Assembly (NCBI RefSeq): GCF_000173775.1
Contig: NZ_ACCD01000003.1
Span: 62,001-126,000, forward strand
Direction of reading: 5' to 3'
Source: Yersinia rohdei ATCC 43380
GTDB lineage: Bacteria; Pseudomonadota; Gammaproteobacteria; Enterobacterales; Enterobacteriaceae
DNA: 64,000 bases
Below, in pieces: positions 11,200 through 21,341 of the stretch. The position numbers and the translations under genes were made by a program. How positions within the stretch are numbered: the stretch's first letter is position 1; every line of letters starts with the position of its first letter. The notes below the pieces were generated by a model that saw only the letters and a program-made list of their open reading frames with translations, did no database searches and was not told the origin of the DNA.

Positions 11200-11463
11200 T
11201 TATTTGTAAATCTGCGCAGTAGCGTACCAGCCGTTATTATCATTTATACCAATGATTTTATAAGCGGTTGCGCCTTTACTTTCTGCTTTATTGGCAATTG
11301 CCTGTTCAATATCTGAAGGAGAGCCCGTGATCCGGCTAACACTAACAGTCCCCAAATCAGTCATTTTGCTTGCTTGAGCTGCATCAACTGATTCGGCTGC
11401 TGATGCACCGAAAGCAACAACAGAAAGTAAACTAAGCGCTGTCAGAGTCGTTTTGATTTTCAT
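11200..11463 (-). CDS. DUF1471 (YhcN/BhsA-like) periplasmic peptide, copy 1
   Basis: An 87-residue secreted peptide: a signal peptide (residues 1-22, ending SFGASA-like AFGASA before AES) followed by one DUF1471 domain with the typical GTVSVSRITGSPSD and KGATAYKIIG motifs. Family members (YhcN, BhsA, YdgH, McbA) are small periplasmic stress-response proteins of uncertain biochemistry. In E. coli yhcN also lies next to argR, so this is the positional equivalent. It is about half identical to the copy upstream, consistent with local duplication. The product would be about 65 residues after cleavage. Confidence 0.88.
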   Translation of the reverse strand: MKIKTTLTALSLLSVVAFGASAAESVDAAQASKMTDLGTVSVSRITGSPSDIEQAIANKAESKGATAYKIIGINDNNGWYATAQIYK

Positions 11464-11601
11464 GATTTTTCCTCAATAATATTCAACAAGCCAAAAGCGC
11501 TTCTTATGGATTCTTGCGCTTTTATTTTGTTGTTTTTACAGTTTATTTGATTTTAAATTCGATTTTTTATGCAGTTATAATGGACTGCGGCCACTCAGAA
11601 C

Positions 11602-11865
11602 TTACTGATAAATTTTAGCGGTGGCGTGCCAGTTATTGTCTGCACGAGCTTCAATCACTTTGTAAGCTTTAGCACCCATAGCATCAGCTTTATCAGACAG
11701 TGCCTGACGAATATCAGAAGGTGCGCCATTCAGGCCACTGACGGTAATTGTGCCCATTGGCTGTAAGCTGGCTGCTTGATTTTCGTTAATGGAATCAGCT
11801 GCAAAAACACCAAATGACAGTGCAGATAGGATGCTCATAGTCGCGATAGTAGTTTTAACGTTCAT
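11602..11865 (-). CDS. DUF1471 (YhcN/BhsA-like) periplasmic peptide, copy 2
   Basis: A second 87-residue DUF1471 peptide with signal peptide (MNVKTTIATMSILSALSFG, cleavage after FAA) and the motifs GTITVSGLNGAPSD and MGAKAYKVIEA. Length and order of motifs match copy 1 downstream. The 138-base gap holds a hairpin, so they may be separate transcripts. A CRP-like site lies 41-56 bases upstream of this start. Like E. coli yhcN it may respond to acid or stress, which is an inference from family and location only. Confidence 0.88.
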   Translation of the reverse strand: MNVKTTIATMSILSALSFGVFAADSINENQAASLQPMGTITVSGLNGAPSDIRQALSDKADAMGAKAYKVIEARADNNWHATAKIYQ

Positions 11866-11905
11866 GTTACTCCCTCTATTTATTATTTTATCACTTCGAA
11901 AGAAG

Positions 11906-11921
11906 TGTGACTCACATCACG
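11906..11921 (-). promoter_or_regulatory. CRP-like site upstream of DUF1471 copy 2
   Basis: TGTGA, six bases, TCACG: nine of ten core positions match the CRP half-sites TGTGA-N6-TCACA. It ends about 41 bases upstream of the start codon of the leftward gene. Prediction from sequence only. Confidence 0.4.
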
Positions 11922-12225
11922 GAAATGAGTATACATCTAGTAACTTAAAATATTAATAGCTGACTAATAATATTTAATGTCACTTTATCGGGGGTTACTA
12001 CTTTTTAAGAACCAAAAGGAATAAAAAAAGATTAAAAAATAGTCAGTTTGAGTGAAAATGTAATGTTTTCAAATTGATAAGTTTTTTTAACTAAAAGTGC
12101 GAAATACCATGGTGTCTTTGACCAATGGCTAAATAAAAGCAGTGTTATCAGGAGGTTTTTAAAATAAAAAGCAGTGGTATGCCCTATTTATTGTGGGGCA
12201 GGGCGAAAGGATATTTGCGGGGGAT

Positions 12226-12257
12226 TCAAAAAAGAATGCGGCACTGATATGACCGCA
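12226..12257 (-). terminator. Intrinsic terminator of argR
   Basis: Read leftward, a TGCGG/CCGCA stem with an 11-base loop is followed by TTCTTTTTTG. It begins about 30 bases after the argR stop. Confidence 0.6.
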
Positions 12258-12288
12258 TCTTATAGGTATCAGACATTAAAACCTGGGA

Positions 12289-12792
<504 letters not shown>

Positions 12793-12794
12793 TT

Positions 12795-12823
12795 ATTATG
12801 CATATAAATGAATTTTTATTCAA
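12795..12823 (-). promoter_or_regulatory. argR promoter with perfect ARG box (12809-12822)
   Basis: Read leftward: -35 TTGAAT, a 17-base spacer, -10 CATAAT. The palindrome TGAATTTTTATTCA at 12809-12822 is an exact match to the ARG-box core TGAATWWWWATTCA and overlaps the -35 element and spacer, so bound ArgR would block RNA polymerase. A second box at the usual 21-base offset is not recognisable. Confidence 0.75.
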
Positions 12824-13222
12824 CATGACTGTGAGGGATTGGCGATGAAAGCACTGATATCAAGGATCGATAGAATTTTAACATTACCAGACTGTTACGA
12901 TTATGCTAAATCAACCTTTATTGGCACCCGGCTGTAAGTAACGAAAATGTTATTAAAATGATGTTGTTCTGATGTGATGGAAGGGTGTAATGTAACCGCC
13001 GATTAACCTGTCGTGAATACGCCAGGAAATTTTAGAATAATGTGCGCTATATCATTAATGAATAAGCGATTTACTCTAAAATAGATGCGCATTATGCGCC
13101 TTTTTGATGCGTGATATCTCAATCTGACTGTTAATAGATTGTGTTTAAAATCGCAATAAATTAAGGTGCGTAAATAGATGAATTCACGGCAAATTTAAAT
13201 TAAATATAATAAGGAGTATAGG
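12824..13222. other. argR-mdh intergenic region, mdh leader
   Basis: About 400 bases upstream of mdh with no gene. It holds a short palindrome GCGCATTATGCGC at 13087-13099 followed by five T residues. In E. coli mdh is controlled by ArcA and CRP, but I found no convincing site for either here. The ribosome-binding site AAGGAG lies at 13210-13215. Confidence 0.5.
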
Positions 13223-14158
13223 ATGAAAGTTGCAGTTCTCGGTGCTGCTGGTGGTATCGGCCAGGCCCTCGCTCTTCTACTCAAGACCCAGCTTCCTTCA
13301 GGTTCAGACCTCTCATTATATGATATCGCGCCAGTGACTCCAGGTGTCGCGGTTGACCTGAGCCATATCCCGACTGCTGTTAATATTAAAGGCTTTAGCG
13401 GCGAAGATGCTACTCCAGCCCTGCAAGGAGCAGATATTGTTCTGATTTCTGCCGGTGTTGCACGTAAGCCAGGTATGGATCGTTCAGACCTGTTTAATGT
13501 TAATGCGGGTATTGTTCGTAATTTAGTTGAGCAAATCGCGCGTACTTGCCCGAAAGCATTAATCGGTATCATCACTAACCCAGTTAATACGACTGTTGCT
13601 ATCGCGGCAGAAGTGCTGAAAAAAGCCGGTGTGTACGATAAAAACAAATTATTTGGTATTACTACACTGGATACCATTCGCTCTAATACCTTCGTTGCTG
13701 AATTAAAAGGCAAGCAGCCACAGGATATCGAAGTACCGGTAATTGGTGGCCACTCTGGCGTAACCATCCTGCCATTGCTTTCACAGATTCCAGGTATCAG
13801 CTTTACCGAGCAAGAAGTTGCTGATCTGACTAAGCGTATTCAGAATGCCGGGACTGAAGTTGTTGAAGCGAAAGCCGGTGGCGGCTCAGCAACTCTGTCT
13901 ATGGGGCAGGCAGCAGCGCGCTTTGGCCTTTCTTTGGTTCGTGCTCTGCAAGGCGAAAGCAATGTTGTTGAGTGCTCTTATGTTGAAGGTGATGGCAAAT
14001 ATGCCCGTTTCTTTGCTCAACCTATTCTGTTGGGTAAAGAGGGTGTTGCTGAGCGTAAAGACATTGGCAAATTGAGTGCTTTTGAACAAAAAGCGCTGGA
14101 AAGCATGCTTGATGTACTGCACAAAGATATTGAGTTGGGTGAAGAGTTCGTCAAATAA
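13223..14158 (+). CDS. mdh: Malate dehydrogenase (NAD-dependent)
   Basis: TCA-cycle enzyme interconverting malate and oxaloacetate. The 311 residues (E. coli 312) include the NAD-binding [13 protein letters not shown] at residues 8-20, substrate arginines near 81 and 87, Asp150 and Arg153, and catalytic His177 in [11 protein letters not shown]. The ribosome-binding site AAGGAG is well placed. Monocistronic, with an ERIC-like repeat and a terminator in its 3' region. Confidence 0.98.
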   Translation: MKVAVLGAAGGIGQALALLLKTQLPSGSDLSLYDIAPVTPGVAVDLSHIPTAVNIKGFSGEDATPALQGADIVLISAGVARKPGMDRSDLFNVNAGIVRNLVEQIARTCPKALIGIITNPVNTTVAIAAEVLKKAGVYDKNKLFGITTLDTIRSNTFVAELKGKQPQDIEVPVIGGHSGVTILPLLSQIPGISFTEQEVADLTKRIQNAGTEVVEAKAGGGSATLSMGQAAARFGLSLVRALQGESNVVECSYVEGDGKYARFFAQPILLGKEGVAERKDIGKLSAFEQKALESMLDVLHKDIELGEEFVK

Positions 14159-14163
14159 CTCAT

Positions 14164-14364
14164 ATACCCTGGTTGATTGATGTTGCAGTAACCTGAATCA
14201 CTGTCTTAAGGTAGTGATTCAGGTGTTGTAGCGCTATGACTACTTGGTTTATACCTGTAAACCAAGTTATTGGCCGCCATCGCTTGCCTAACTCATTGAT
14301 TATTCTCAACGTATTGGGCTCACTTGGCTACTGCCTACCTGTAACTCAACATCTTTAGGTATCC
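14164..14364. repeat. ERIC-like degenerate palindromic intergenic repeat downstream of mdh
   Basis: The 200-base segment begins TATACCC and ends GGTATCC, resembling the outer ends of enterobacterial ERIC/IRU elements (TATACCC...GGGTATA). Inner segments on the reverse strand (ATGTTGAGTTACAGGTAGGC, GCCAATAACTTGG) also recall the ERIC core. It contains a perfect 12-base inverted repeat, ACCTGAATCACT at 14191-14202 with AGTGATTCAGGT at 14213-14224. Heavily diverged or internally expanded; assignment is by memory of the consensus. Confidence 0.4.
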
Positions 14365-14420
14365 AACAGATAGACAGCCATTACAGAATGCTAAAGTGCT
14401 TTCTGAAATGACATCATTAA

Positions 14421-14450
14421 CCGCCGACGTTATTCATCGGCGGTTTTTTT
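14421..14450 (+). terminator. Intrinsic terminator between mdh and nlp
   Basis: CCGCCGA/TCGGCGG stem with a nine-base loop followed by seven T residues. It ends rightward transcription from mdh, 260 bases after its stop, and lies immediately past the nlp stop. Confidence 0.75.
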
Positions 14451-14724
14451 ATGCCGAAACAATGGCCTGCCGTATCCTTACTTTTCGGTCAAGAAGAGCT
14501 CCTGTTTTTGCATCAAAATAGCGTGTCGGCCAAATTTCGGCAGGATGAATGTCCAGACACTCCGCAATCAACCACTCCCCTTTGGGCCAAGGGCGCGTTA
14601 ACGCATTAGCAAGTGTGGACGAGCTTAGCCCCGATTTTCGAGAGAGCGCCGCCAGTGTGGTGTCTTTCTTACGTAGTGCAGCAATGATGTCGGCTGGATG
14701 CCAATCAGATTTCCTTAAAATCAT
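14449..14724 (-). CDS. nlp: Ner-like DNA-binding transcriptional regulator (Nlp/SfsB family)
   Basis: A 91-residue helix-turn-helix protein of the phage Mu Ner family. The core runs from WHPADIIAALRKKDTTLAAL through KSGLSSSTLANALTRPWPKG to HPAEIWPTRYF, matching E. coli Nlp (SfsB), which is also close to ispB. An AAGGA ribosome-binding site precedes the ATG. Targets in this organism are unknown; E. coli Nlp was linked to maltose gene expression. It faces away from a gene for a Mu-transposase-type DNA-binding domain, so the pair looks like a domesticated Mu early-region control module. Confidence 0.9.
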   Translation of the reverse strand: MILRKSDWHPADIIAALRKKDTTLAALSRKSGLSSSTLANALTRPWPKGEWLIAECLDIHPAEIWPTRYFDAKTGALLDRKVRIRQAIVSA

Positions 14725-14907
14725 CTTTAATCCTTTTTTTTCTAAGCAGCTGACGTGTTAGTGATATAAATAACGGTACACTGTTAGTCTTACGGTGAAT
14801 ATAAAGTAATCATTTAGAACTATAGTAGCATTTATTTTTCTGAAAAATTTTAAATGTTTTCTAAATATTCCTTTTTTGTGTCACAACGCATATTAGGAAG
14901 CAACACC

Positions 14908-15264
14908 ATGAAAAAAGAGTGGTTTGCCGCTAAGGAGTTGGCAGGTCTTGATGGGTTACCGTCATCACCACAAGGAGTCAACCTCATGGCAAAACGTGAG
15001 GGATGGGAACAGCGTCGGCGGCGTGGTGTTCAGGGAAAGGCAGTTGAATATCATATTGAGAGCTTGCCTGCTACCATACTGAATTCATTGCATTTAAGAG
15101 AGGAGCCCGCAAAATATACGCCGACACGACAAGACCCGTTAGCCCTATGGGTAGAGGCGTATTATCGTTTTACCGAGGCTGAGCGGGAGCAAGTGATTGC
15201 TTTTATTTTTCGTGAGGGCGCGAAAAGCCTGATAGAGCGACTGACCACGGATAAAGCCGAGTAA
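14908..15264 (+). CDS. Mu-transposase-type N-terminal DNA-binding domain protein
   Basis: A 118-residue protein. Residues 3-52 (WFAAKELAGLDGLPSSPQGV, then KREGWEQRRRRGVQGK and VEYHIESLP) form the winged-helix Mu DNA-binding domain that phage MuA transposase and the Mu repressor use to bind the enhancer. The rest is an unassigned helical tail with no DDE catalytic domain, so it cannot transpose. The start at 14908 is preceded by AGGAAG; an upstream ATG at 14854 has no such site. It is divergent to nlp and may be a regulator derived from a Mu-like prophage. Confidence 0.8.
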   Translation: MKKEWFAAKELAGLDGLPSSPQGVNLMAKREGWEQRRRRGVQGKAVEYHIESLPATILNSLHLREEPAKYTPTRQDPLALWVEAYYRFTEAEREQVIAFIFREGAKSLIERLTTDKAE

Positions 15265-15417
15265 CTGTTGGCTAGTCACGCATTCCTGGGGATTTATGTG
15301 AGCAGGGCGTGTAAAGAGAAAAGTCTTTCTATATGAAGTGGTTGTGAGTGAGTGAGACTGTTTGTTGCTCCCAGAAGGAAAACTCAGGCAATTATGCCGG
15401 AGTTTCCTAATGGTTTC

Positions 15418-16389
15418 TTAAAATACGCGTTGTACAGCAATATGTGCAAGTCCTTCCAGAGCCTGGCGATAATTGCTTTCAGGTAAAATCTGTAAGGAAG
15501 CAATCGCTTTATCGGCTTCTGCCTCAGCACGTTGGCGGGTGTAATCCAGAGATTTACACTGTTGCATTGCAAAGAGTACAGGTTCGAGTAAATGGCGACC
15601 ATTGCCCTGTTCAATAGCTTGCCGGATCATGGCCGCCTGCTCAGGTGTCCCGTTACGCATTGCATGCAGTAATGGAAGCGTTGGCTTACCTTCGTTCAGG
15701 TCATCACCGGTATTTTTACCTAAGGTGACGCCATCGGAACTGTAATCCAGCAGGTCATCAATTAGCTGGAAAGCGGTGCCCAGATAACGACCATAATTCT
15801 GCAATGCAACTTCCTGTTCTTCACTGGCATTTGCCAGTACGGCAGCGGACTGTGACGCGGCCTCAAACAAGCGAGCTGTTTTGCTATAGATAACCTGCAT
15901 ATAGTTTTCTTCAGTAATGTCAGGATTATTGCAGTTCATTAACTGCAAAACTTCCCCTTCAGCAATCACGTTGGTTGCATCTGACATCAATGTTAGAACA
16001 CGCAATGATTCAAGACTTGTCATCATTTGGAATGAGCGCGTATAGATATAGTCGCCCACCAATACGCTGGCAGCATTGCCAAATGCAGCATTGGCAGTGG
16101 CTTTACCCCGGCGCATATCTGATTCGTCGACAACGTCATCATGCAGCAGAGTCGCTGTATGGATAAATTCAATCAATGCTGCGACTGTTATATGTTTGTT
16201 GCCTTGATAGTTCAGCGCTCGGGCCACTAAAATAGCAATCATTGGACGGATGCGTTTGCCGCCGCCACTGATAATGTAATGGCCCAATTGATTGATAAGG
16301 ACAACATCAGAGTTCAACTGGTCGAGAATTGTTGTGTTTACTGCCGCCATATCCGGCGCGGTTAACTCTATAATCTTTTCTAGGTTCAT
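15418..16389 (-). CDS. ispB: Octaprenyl diphosphate synthase
   Basis: Trans-prenyltransferase that builds the C40 side chain of ubiquinone and menaquinone. The 323 residues equal the E. coli enzyme. The two aspartate-rich motifs are present: LLHDDVVDESDMRRG near residue 80 (first, metal and allylic substrate) and LIDDLLDYSSD near residue 210 (second). It diverges from rplU with a 259-base promoter region between them, exactly as in E. coli. Confidence 0.98.
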   Translation of the reverse strand: MNLEKIIELTAPDMAAVNTTILDQLNSDVVLINQLGHYIISGGGKRIRPMIAILVARALNYQGNKHITVAALIEFIHTATLLHDDVVDESDMRRGKATANAAFGNAASVLVGDYIYTRSFQMMTSLESLRVLTLMSDATNVIAEGEVLQLMNCNNPDITEENYMQVIYSKTARLFEAASQSAAVLANASEEQEVALQNYGRYLGTAFQLIDDLLDYSSDGVTLGKNTGDDLNEGKPTLPLLHAMRNGTPEQAAMIRQAIEQGNGRHLLEPVLFAMQQCKSLDYTRQRAEAEADKAIASLQILPESNYRQALEGLAHIAVQRVF

Positions 16390-16546
16390 TGTTATATTCA
16401 GCTGTTTTTCTCTTTAACTGCGATGAGATTACCGCCCACATTATTACATGACGTTCCCTGAGACTATGATTGTACTTGAAAAATCCATCAAATAAACGAG
16501 ATGAAAGAAACTGTGCTTTTTTTCTTCTCTCGTACTGATTATATAC

Positions 16547-16575
16547 TTGTCATTCACTACATTTTTGCGTAGAAT
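16547..16575 (+). promoter_or_regulatory. Predicted sigma-70 promoter of rplU-rpmA
   Basis: TTGTCA at 16547-16552, a 17-base spacer, TAGAAT at 16570-16575. Five of six bases match at both elements and spacing is ideal. It starts 74 bases upstream of the rplU ATG. Confidence 0.65.
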
Positions 16576-16591
16576 TCGCGCCCTATTGTGA

Positions 16592-16960
<369 letters not shown>

Positions 16961-16967
16961 GATTTAG

Positions 16968-17237
<270 letters not shown>

Positions 17238-17263
17238 GTTTTTCGCGTCCTGTAAATAGATGT

Positions 17264-17293
17264 AAGCCCTGCAATTTCGTTGCGGGGCTTTTT
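17264..17293 (+). terminator. Terminator after rplU-rpmA
   Basis: An 11-base-pair stem (AAGCCCTGCAA with TTGCGGGGCTT) and a TTTCG loop followed by five T residues, 26 bases after rpmA. yhbE-obgE expression probably involves read-through or its own promoter. Confidence 0.8.
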
Positions 17294-17323
17294 ACATTTC
17301 TGGGTTATAACCCTGAGTAAAAA

Positions 17324-18298
17324 ATGGATACGAAGCAGCAGGCTGGCTTAGGTATTTTTTTGGCACTGACCACTGCCGTATTCTGGGGTGCTTTGCCGAT
17401 AGCAATGAAGCAAGTGCTTGAGGTTATGGAGCCTTATACCATTGTCTGGTATCGCTTTATGATGGCGACTATCGGCTTGGGGATTATTCTGGCCTCGCGG
17501 CGCCAGTTGCCTTCTCTTAAACTTTTTCGCCAACGTCGCTGGCTGATATTACTGATAGTAGCGACCTGTGGCTTGCTGGGGAATTTCATCTTCTTCAGCT
17601 CATCATTACAATATCTAAGTCCGACGACATCTCAGGTTATCGGGCAACTTTCACCGGTTGGGATGATGGTTGCCAGTGTACTGATTTTAAAAGAGCGGAT
17701 GCGCATCACCCAAGTTATTGGGGCGGGTATGCTGATTTGTGGCCTGCTGTTATTTTTTAACACCAGTTTGCATGAAATCTTTACTCGTCTGACTGACTAC
17801 ACGCTTGGCGTGGCATTAGGTGTCTGTGCAGCAGTTGTCTGGGTCAGTTATGGTGTCGCCCAGAAGGTGCTATTAAGGCGTATGGCATCGCAACAAATCT
17901 TATTATTGTTGTACACTTTATGTGCAATAACATTATTCCCACTAGCGAAACCAGCCGTTATTTTTCAGCTAAATGGGTGGCAATTTGCCTGTTTACTGTT
18001 TTGTGGGGTTAACACCCTGGTTGGCTACGGTGCTTTGGCTGAAGCCATGGCGCGCTGGCAGGCAGCGCAGGTAAGCGCGCTCGTCACATTGACGCCGCTG
18101 TTTACCTTGTTTTTTTCAATTTTATTGGCGCTGGCCTGGCCAGATATGTTCGCCGCACCATCTCTCAACTTTGTGGGATACGTAGGCGCATTCGTGGTGG
18201 TGGCAGGTGCAATGTTTTCCGCAATTGGGCACCGTTGGTGGCCACGTCGGACAGAAATAAACTTGGTTGCTGTGAAAAAACAGCAGCCTGGTGAATGA
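17324..18298 (+). CDS. yhbE: YhbE, EamA/DMT-family inner-membrane transporter
   Basis: A 324-residue integral membrane protein with ten predicted helices arranged as two EamA repeats (first near residues 10-145, second near 160-305). It belongs to the drug/metabolite transporter superfamily; the substrate is unknown. It sits between rpmA and obgE as in E. coli and starts obgE only 16 bases later, implying co-transcription with that GTPase. Confidence 0.93.
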   Translation: MDTKQQAGLGIFLALTTAVFWGALPIAMKQVLEVMEPYTIVWYRFMMATIGLGIILASRRQLPSLKLFRQRRWLILLIVATCGLLGNFIFFSSSLQYLSPTTSQVIGQLSPVGMMVASVLILKERMRITQVIGAGMLICGLLLFFNTSLHEIFTRLTDYTLGVALGVCAAVVWVSYGVAQKVLLRRMASQQILLLLYTLCAITLFPLAKPAVIFQLNGWQFACLLFCGVNTLVGYGALAEAMARWQAAQVSALVTLTPLFTLFFSILLALAWPDMFAAPSLNFVGYVGAFVVVAGAMFSAIGHRWWPRRTEINLVAVKKQQPGE

Positions 18299-18314
18299 TT
18301 TACGGAGAAAGTAA

Positions 18315-19487
<1,173 letters not shown>

Positions 19488-19520
19488 GTCTTAGCGCGGT
19501 TATTCATCGCTAAAGTAAGT

Positions 19521-19560
19521 TTTGAACAAGGGCTGCCATTCGTGGTGGCCCTTTTGTTTG
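19521..19560. terminator. Terminator after obgE
   Basis: An 11-base-pair stem (19528-19538 with 19543-19553) closed by a TTCG tetraloop, followed by a short T-run. It separates obgE from the convergent pmrB. Confidence 0.75.
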
Positions 19561-19594
19561 AATTATCAATATCTGATATTGGAACGGCCAGGAT

Positions 19595-20656
19595 TTAGAG
19601 ATGAGTGGCGGTCGGTATCCAGCATTGCGCGATTAACCCGGAGCGGTCAGGGCGGTTTTCTAGTGTGAGTCTGCCTTGGTGTAGCTGGACTATGCGAATA
19701 ACAATATTTAATCCTAAGCCACTGCCTCCATAGCGCTGATCCATACGGCGGAACGCCTGCGTCAATTCACCCGCCTGTTCTGGTTTTATTCCCGGCCCTT
19801 CATCAATGATTTGTAATACTGTCCCTTGCTCTTGCGCGAAAAGATTAACAGAAATTTGGCTGCCAACCGGGCTATAGCGATGGGCATTTTCAACCAGATT
19901 ACGCAGCATCAAACGCAGCAGGGTAGCATCGCCCTGTGTTTGGGCATGAGGAGGGAGTTCCCATTGCAAGGTTTGTTGGCGCAGAGCGCACATTTCCTCC
20001 AACTCTTCTTGCAGTGGCAGCACCACATTTTCAATCCAGTCCAGAGTTTGATAGAGACCACTGGCAAAATTATGCCCTGCTCTGGACAACATCAATAACT
20101 GCTCAATGGTATGTATCAATAAATCAATGCGGCTGATAAGAGGCTTACTTTCCGCAATACCCTGCTGTTCCATCAATTCAAGATGCAGCCTGATACCGGC
20201 AAGAGGCGTGCGCAACTCATGCGCCGCATCGGCAGTGAACAAGCGCTCCTGCTGAATAGTATTGGCGAGCCGAGATAACAGCTGATTGAGGGTCGAGGTG
20301 ACAGAGACTATTTCTTGCATGTCGCTGTTAACAACCACCGGGGTGAGATTATCTGCCGAGCGCTCAGCCAGTTTCTGCTGTAATTGATCCAGTGGCCGGA
20401 TAATCCAGCTAATCGCCCAGAAAGAGAGTAATAGGGTGATGGCCATCATGATGAGTGACGGGGCAAGCAGTGAGGCTATGGCCTCTGCTATTTCGGTATT
20501 AACTCGCTCATTACGCACTTTGGCGCTGAGAGTTTCATCAACCAAAAAACTGATTTGTTCTTGGCTTTCATGCCATAGCCAAAATGCACTGATCAACTGG
20601 GTGACCAGCAATATCAGCGCTAGCATTAAAATCAGGCGACGCCGCATACTGATCAT
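19595..20656 (-). CDS. pmrB: Sensor histidine kinase PmrB (BasS)
   Basis: A 353-residue membrane kinase that senses ferric iron, aluminium, mild acid or cationic peptides and phosphorylates PmrA, leading to lipid A modification. Two membrane helices (about residues 7-27 and 64-86) bracket a short periplasmic loop with acidic residues (HESQEQISFLVDE), as in PmrB. HAMP follows. The H box ADAAHELRTPLAG puts the phosphoacceptor at His146. The N, G1 and G2 boxes (RNLVENAHRYSP, DEGPGIKPE, GGSGLGLNIV) are intact. Its ATG shares one base with the pmrA stop, so the pair is coupled. Confidence 0.92.
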   Translation of the reverse strand: MISMRRRLILMLALILLVTQLISAFWLWHESQEQISFLVDETLSAKVRNERVNTEIAEAIASLLAPSLIMMAITLLLSFWAISWIIRPLDQLQQKLAERSADNLTPVVVNSDMQEIVSVTSTLNQLLSRLANTIQQERLFTADAAHELRTPLAGIRLHLELMEQQGIAESKPLISRIDLLIHTIEQLLMLSRAGHNFASGLYQTLDWIENVVLPLQEELEEMCALRQQTLQWELPPHAQTQGDATLLRLMLRNLVENAHRYSPVGSQISVNLFAQEQGTVLQIIDEGPGIKPEQAGELTQAFRRMDQRYGGSGLGLNIVIRIVQLHQGRLTLENRPDRSGLIAQCWIPTATHL

Positions 20657-21315
20657 TAGAGTGTTTCCAGCCGGTAGCCGATACCACGTATTGTCCGGAT
20701 TCGATCTTTACCTAACTTACGCCGAAGGTTGTGGATATGCACTTCCAGTGTGTTAGAACCGAGATCATCATTCCAGGTATAAAGATCCTGTTGCAATATT
20801 TCACGATTGACCGTTTGGCCTGCTCGCATAATTAGCCGGGAGAGAATGGCAAATTCTTTAGGCGTCACTTCCAGCGGCTGGTCCTGCAAACAGACCTGTT
20901 GTGTAGATAAATTAAGGCTCAGGTCATCTTGTTGCACGAGATTGTCACTTTGCCCTTGATAGCGGCGAATTAATGCTCGGACACGGGCCAATAACTCAGC
21001 TAACGCAAAAGGTTTTATCAGGTAGTCGTCAGCACCGGCATCTAATCCATCGACCCTATCTTCAAGTGCATCACGGGCTGTCAGGATAAGTACCGGTAGC
21101 GTGACATGTTGGCGTCGCCATTGACGTAATAAGGCGGTGCCATCTTGGTCTGGCAAACCGAGATCGAGAATAATCATGGTGTACTGGCTGGTCAGCAACA
21201 AACTTTGTGCTTGGGCGGCACTACCCGCACAATCACAGGCATAGCCTCCGTTGGTTAGCGCCATTGCTATCCCTCGTTGCAGTAGTTCATCATCTTCAAC
21301 AATCAGTAGTTTCAT
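20656..21315 (-). CDS. pmrA: Response regulator PmrA (BasR), OmpR family
   Basis: A 219-residue two-domain regulator. The receiver has the phosphorylation site Asp51 in IILDLGLPDQDG and Lys101 in YLIKPF. The C-terminal winged helix (from about residue 125, with EVHIHNLRRKLG and IRTIRGIGYRLE) is the OmpR/PhoB type. It is immediately followed by pmrB and preceded after 26 bases by dacB, so a dacB-pmrA-pmrB transcript is possible. The pmrAB-dacB arrangement is the one I recall for Yersinia; E. coli instead has basRS with eptA. Confidence 0.92.
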   Translation of the reverse strand: MKLLIVEDDELLQRGIAMALTNGGYACDCAGSAAQAQSLLLTSQYTMIILDLGLPDQDGTALLRQWRRQHVTLPVLILTARDALEDRVDGLDAGADDYLIKPFALAELLARVRALIRRYQGQSDNLVQQDDLSLNLSTQQVCLQDQPLEVTPKEFAILSRLIMRAGQTVNREILQQDLYTWNDDLGSNTLEVHIHNLRRKLGKDRIRTIRGIGYRLETL

Positions 21316-21341
21316 GGTTTTTATTCTTTCTAATAACAGTC

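Larger units (their letters stand above)
11866..12288. other. AT-rich intergenic region between DUF1471 copy 2 and argR
   Basis: A 423-base gap. It contains the CRP-like site near the DUF1471 start and the argR terminator at the far end. The middle (about 11940-12220) is AT-rich with no open frame of convincing composition and no recognised RNA. Confidence 0.6.

Noticed and set aside
13087-13104. Palindrome GCGCATTATGCGC followed by T residues upstream of mdh
   Set aside because: Looks like a small terminator, but no gene ends there; could be a binding site, with insufficient evidence for either.
13195-13767. 190-codon frame antisense to mdh
   Set aside because: Mirror of a highly conserved gene; composition follows from mdh codon use and no start signal is present.
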